NCBI GenBank assembly: GCA_047630355.1
Contig: JBLHXN010000075.1
Span: 1 to 15,773 of the forward strand
Length of the DNA: 15,773 nt
Reading direction: 5' to 3'
Origin: JANQUM01 sp047630355
GTDB lineage: Bacteria > Bacteroidota > Bacteroidia > Cytophagales > Spirosomataceae
Positions 14,804-15,773 of this stretch are shown in pieces. Below the pieces are notes generated by a model. The model was not told where the DNA came from. It made no database searches and was given only the letters and a program-made list of their open reading frames with translations. Position 1 is the first letter of the stretch, and every line of letters starts with the position of its first letter. A program made the translations under genes and the position numbers.

Positions 14804-15622
14804 TCATGAACCCAAAGCCACGTCTAAAAACATCATCAACGCAAAGCCAATCATTGCCCCAATGGTGGATAAGTCTGTCTTGTTTCCGATTTGAGATTCG
14901 GGAATAAGCTCTTCAACCACCACAAAAATCATTGCTCCCGCCGCGAAAGACAAAGCGTAAGGTAAAATTGGAGAAACCATGGTTACAAGCAAAGCTCCTA
15001 ATACGCCCGCGATGGGTTCAACAATGCCAGACATTTGCCCGTAGTTAAATGCTTTTAACCTAGAGAATCCTTCCCGACGCAGCGGAATAGAAACCGCTGC
15101 CCCTTCGGGGAAATTCTGCAAACCAATACCGATGGCAAGAATAACCGCTCCGGCGAGCATTCCCGAATCGGGGTTTTGTGCCAATGCCCCAAACGCAACG
15201 CCAACCGCCAAACCTTCAGGAATATTGTGTAACGTGATTGCGAGGACTAACAAAACACTGCGATGCCACGACGTTTTTATGCCCTCGGCGTCTTTTCGGG
15301 GAAAACCCAAATGTAAATGCGGAAGTGTTTTGTCAATACCATAGAGAAATGCCCCACCAGATAAAAAGCCAACTACAGCCGGAATCCAGCCCGGAGTTCC
15401 GCCCTCTTCCGCCATTTCAATTGCAGGATTAAGTAAAGACCAGAAACTCGCCGCAATCATAACCCCGGCGGCAAAGCCGAGCATTAAATTGAGTACTCGT
15501 TGGTCAATTGTTTTAAAGAAAAAAACCATCCCCGAGCCTAAAGCAGTTACTCCCCACGTAAATAATGTAGCTCCTAAAGCTAACATTACGGGGTCGTATT
15601 CTAGTAAAAAGTCAAAATTCAT
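14804..15622 (-). CDS. ZIP-family metal transporter (ZupT-like)
   Basis: The 272-aa inner-membrane protein has eight predicted helices and the ZIP metal-path signatures. HNIPEG (residues 132-137) lies in helix IV and QNFPEG (169-174) in helix V. Glu202 is in GIVEPIAG and there is an acidic EELIPES end to helix VII. A histidine-containing cytosolic loop (HLHLG, about residue 102) comes before helix IV. ZIP proteins bring zinc, iron or manganese into the cytoplasm. The ATG at 15622 gives the usual short N-terminus before the first helix. The gene is transcribed alone and is followed by a strong terminator. The promoter and a DtxR/MntR-like palindrome directly upstream suggest repression by its metal. 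Which metal it carries cannot be read from the sequence. Confidence 0.93.
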   Translation of the reverse strand: MNFDFLLEYDPVMLALGATLFTWGVTALGSGMVFFFKTIDQRVLNLMLGFAAGVMIAASFWSLLNPAIEMAEEGGTPGWIPAVVGFLSGGAFLYGIDKTLPHLHLGFPRKDAEGIKTSWHRSVLLVLAITLHNIPEGLAVGVAFGALAQNPDSGMLAGAVILAIGIGLQNFPEGAAVSIPLRREGFSRLKAFNYGQMSGIVEPIAGVLGALLVTMVSPILPYALSFAAGAMIFVVVEELIPESQIGNKTDLSTIGAMIGFALMMFLDVALGS

Positions 15623-15627
15623 ATATT

Positions 15628-15643
15628 TTTAGATTAGCCTAAA
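15628..15643. promoter_or_regulatory. Palindromic operator, DtxR/MntR-like, before the ZIP gene
   Basis: TTTAGATTAGCCTAAA is a partial palindrome: 6 of 8 paired positions match, with TTTAG and CTAAA arms and a central TA. It ends 6 bases before the ZIP start codon. The TTTAG/CTAAA arms and TAGCCTAA core resemble sites of DtxR-family metal repressors (IdeR, TroR, MntR groups). It sits just downstream of the predicted transcription start, which suits repression by blocking. Confidence 0.5.
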
Positions 15644-15655
15644 TTATTATTTTTG

Positions 15656-15685
15656 CAATATTAAGATATAATAGTTCATTGGCAA
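15656..15685 (-). promoter_or_regulatory. Candidate promoter of the ZIP gene
   Basis: On the minus strand, TTG (15683-15685) is followed after 19 bases by TAATATTG (15656-15663), a 7 of 8 match to TAnnTTTG. The predicted start point is near 15649, just upstream of the palindrome. Nothing recognisable lies between 15686 and the window end. Confidence 0.5.
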
Positions 15686-15773
15686 CAGTTGCGTGTATAG
15701 TTTATCTGAAATTAAATTACAAATCGTTCTCTCAGCATTTCTAAATCTTCCTTATCAGTTAATTATTTATTAA

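Noticed and set aside
15712..15762. Minus-strand peptide ending MLRERFVI at the right edge, like a protein C-terminus
   Set aside because: An in-frame stop lies at 15763-15765, leaving 16 codons with no start, so it cannot be the end of an intact gene; too short to call a remnant.
1..15773. CRISPR array, tRNA, rRNA, insertion sequence, phage or defence genes
   Set aside because: No regularly spaced repeats, no cloverleaf-like sequences, no transposase or integrase motifs and no defence-type proteins were seen on either strand.

Overview
The window looks like chromosomal DNA from a member of the Bacteroidota, most likely a Cytophagales-type organism. Three signs support this. Start codons lack clear Shine-Dalgarno sequences. 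Several genes have candidate promoters of the Bacteroidota type (TTG, 17-23 bases, TAnnTTTG). The gene content also fits the phylum: a GH3 glycosidase fused to a serine hydrolase, a FucP/NagP-type sugar transporter, and secreted proteins with short signal peptides. Genus-level assignment is not possible from sequence reading alone.

Layout. Positions 1-320 hold the 3' end of an EamA/DMT transporter. Positions 321-587 are non-coding and carry a candidate dispersed element. A 61-aa protein of unknown function and a CIA30-domain protein follow (588-1346). Positions 1347-1541 hold two GC-rich repeat-like elements around a terminator. A complete katG (minus, 1542-3761) diverges from an oxyR-type regulator (plus, 4025-4966). 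Their shared intergenic region holds a good katG promoter, a palindrome with flanking direct repeats, and a repeat-like inverted structure in the oxyR leader. Next come a secreted protein (5042-5737), a frameshifted TlpA-like N-terminal region lacking its thioredoxin domain (5949-7012), and a MoxR-type AAA ATPase (minus, 7102-8022). Positions 8142-14268 hold an amino-sugar-flavoured block: a FucP/NagP-type sugar transporter, a truncated NagA-like deacetylase remnant, a DJ-1/PfpI protein and a 1090-aa GH3 N-acetylhexosaminidase-serine hydrolase fusion. After a stretch that may be a decayed gene, the window ends with a ZIP metal transporter (minus, 14804-15622). Its promoter is followed at once by a DtxR/MntR-like palindrome.

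How the genes may work together. katG and oxyR form a classical peroxide-defence pair. The GH3 enzyme could release N-acetylglucosamine or anhydromuropeptide sugars that the transporter imports, but the local NagA copy is broken, so deacetylation would need another gene. The ZIP transporter is probably repressed by its imported metal. I see no CRISPR array, tRNA, rRNA, insertion sequence or phage module. No clear new multi-gene system is visible. The most interesting points are regulatory sites, decayed genes and dispersed repeats.
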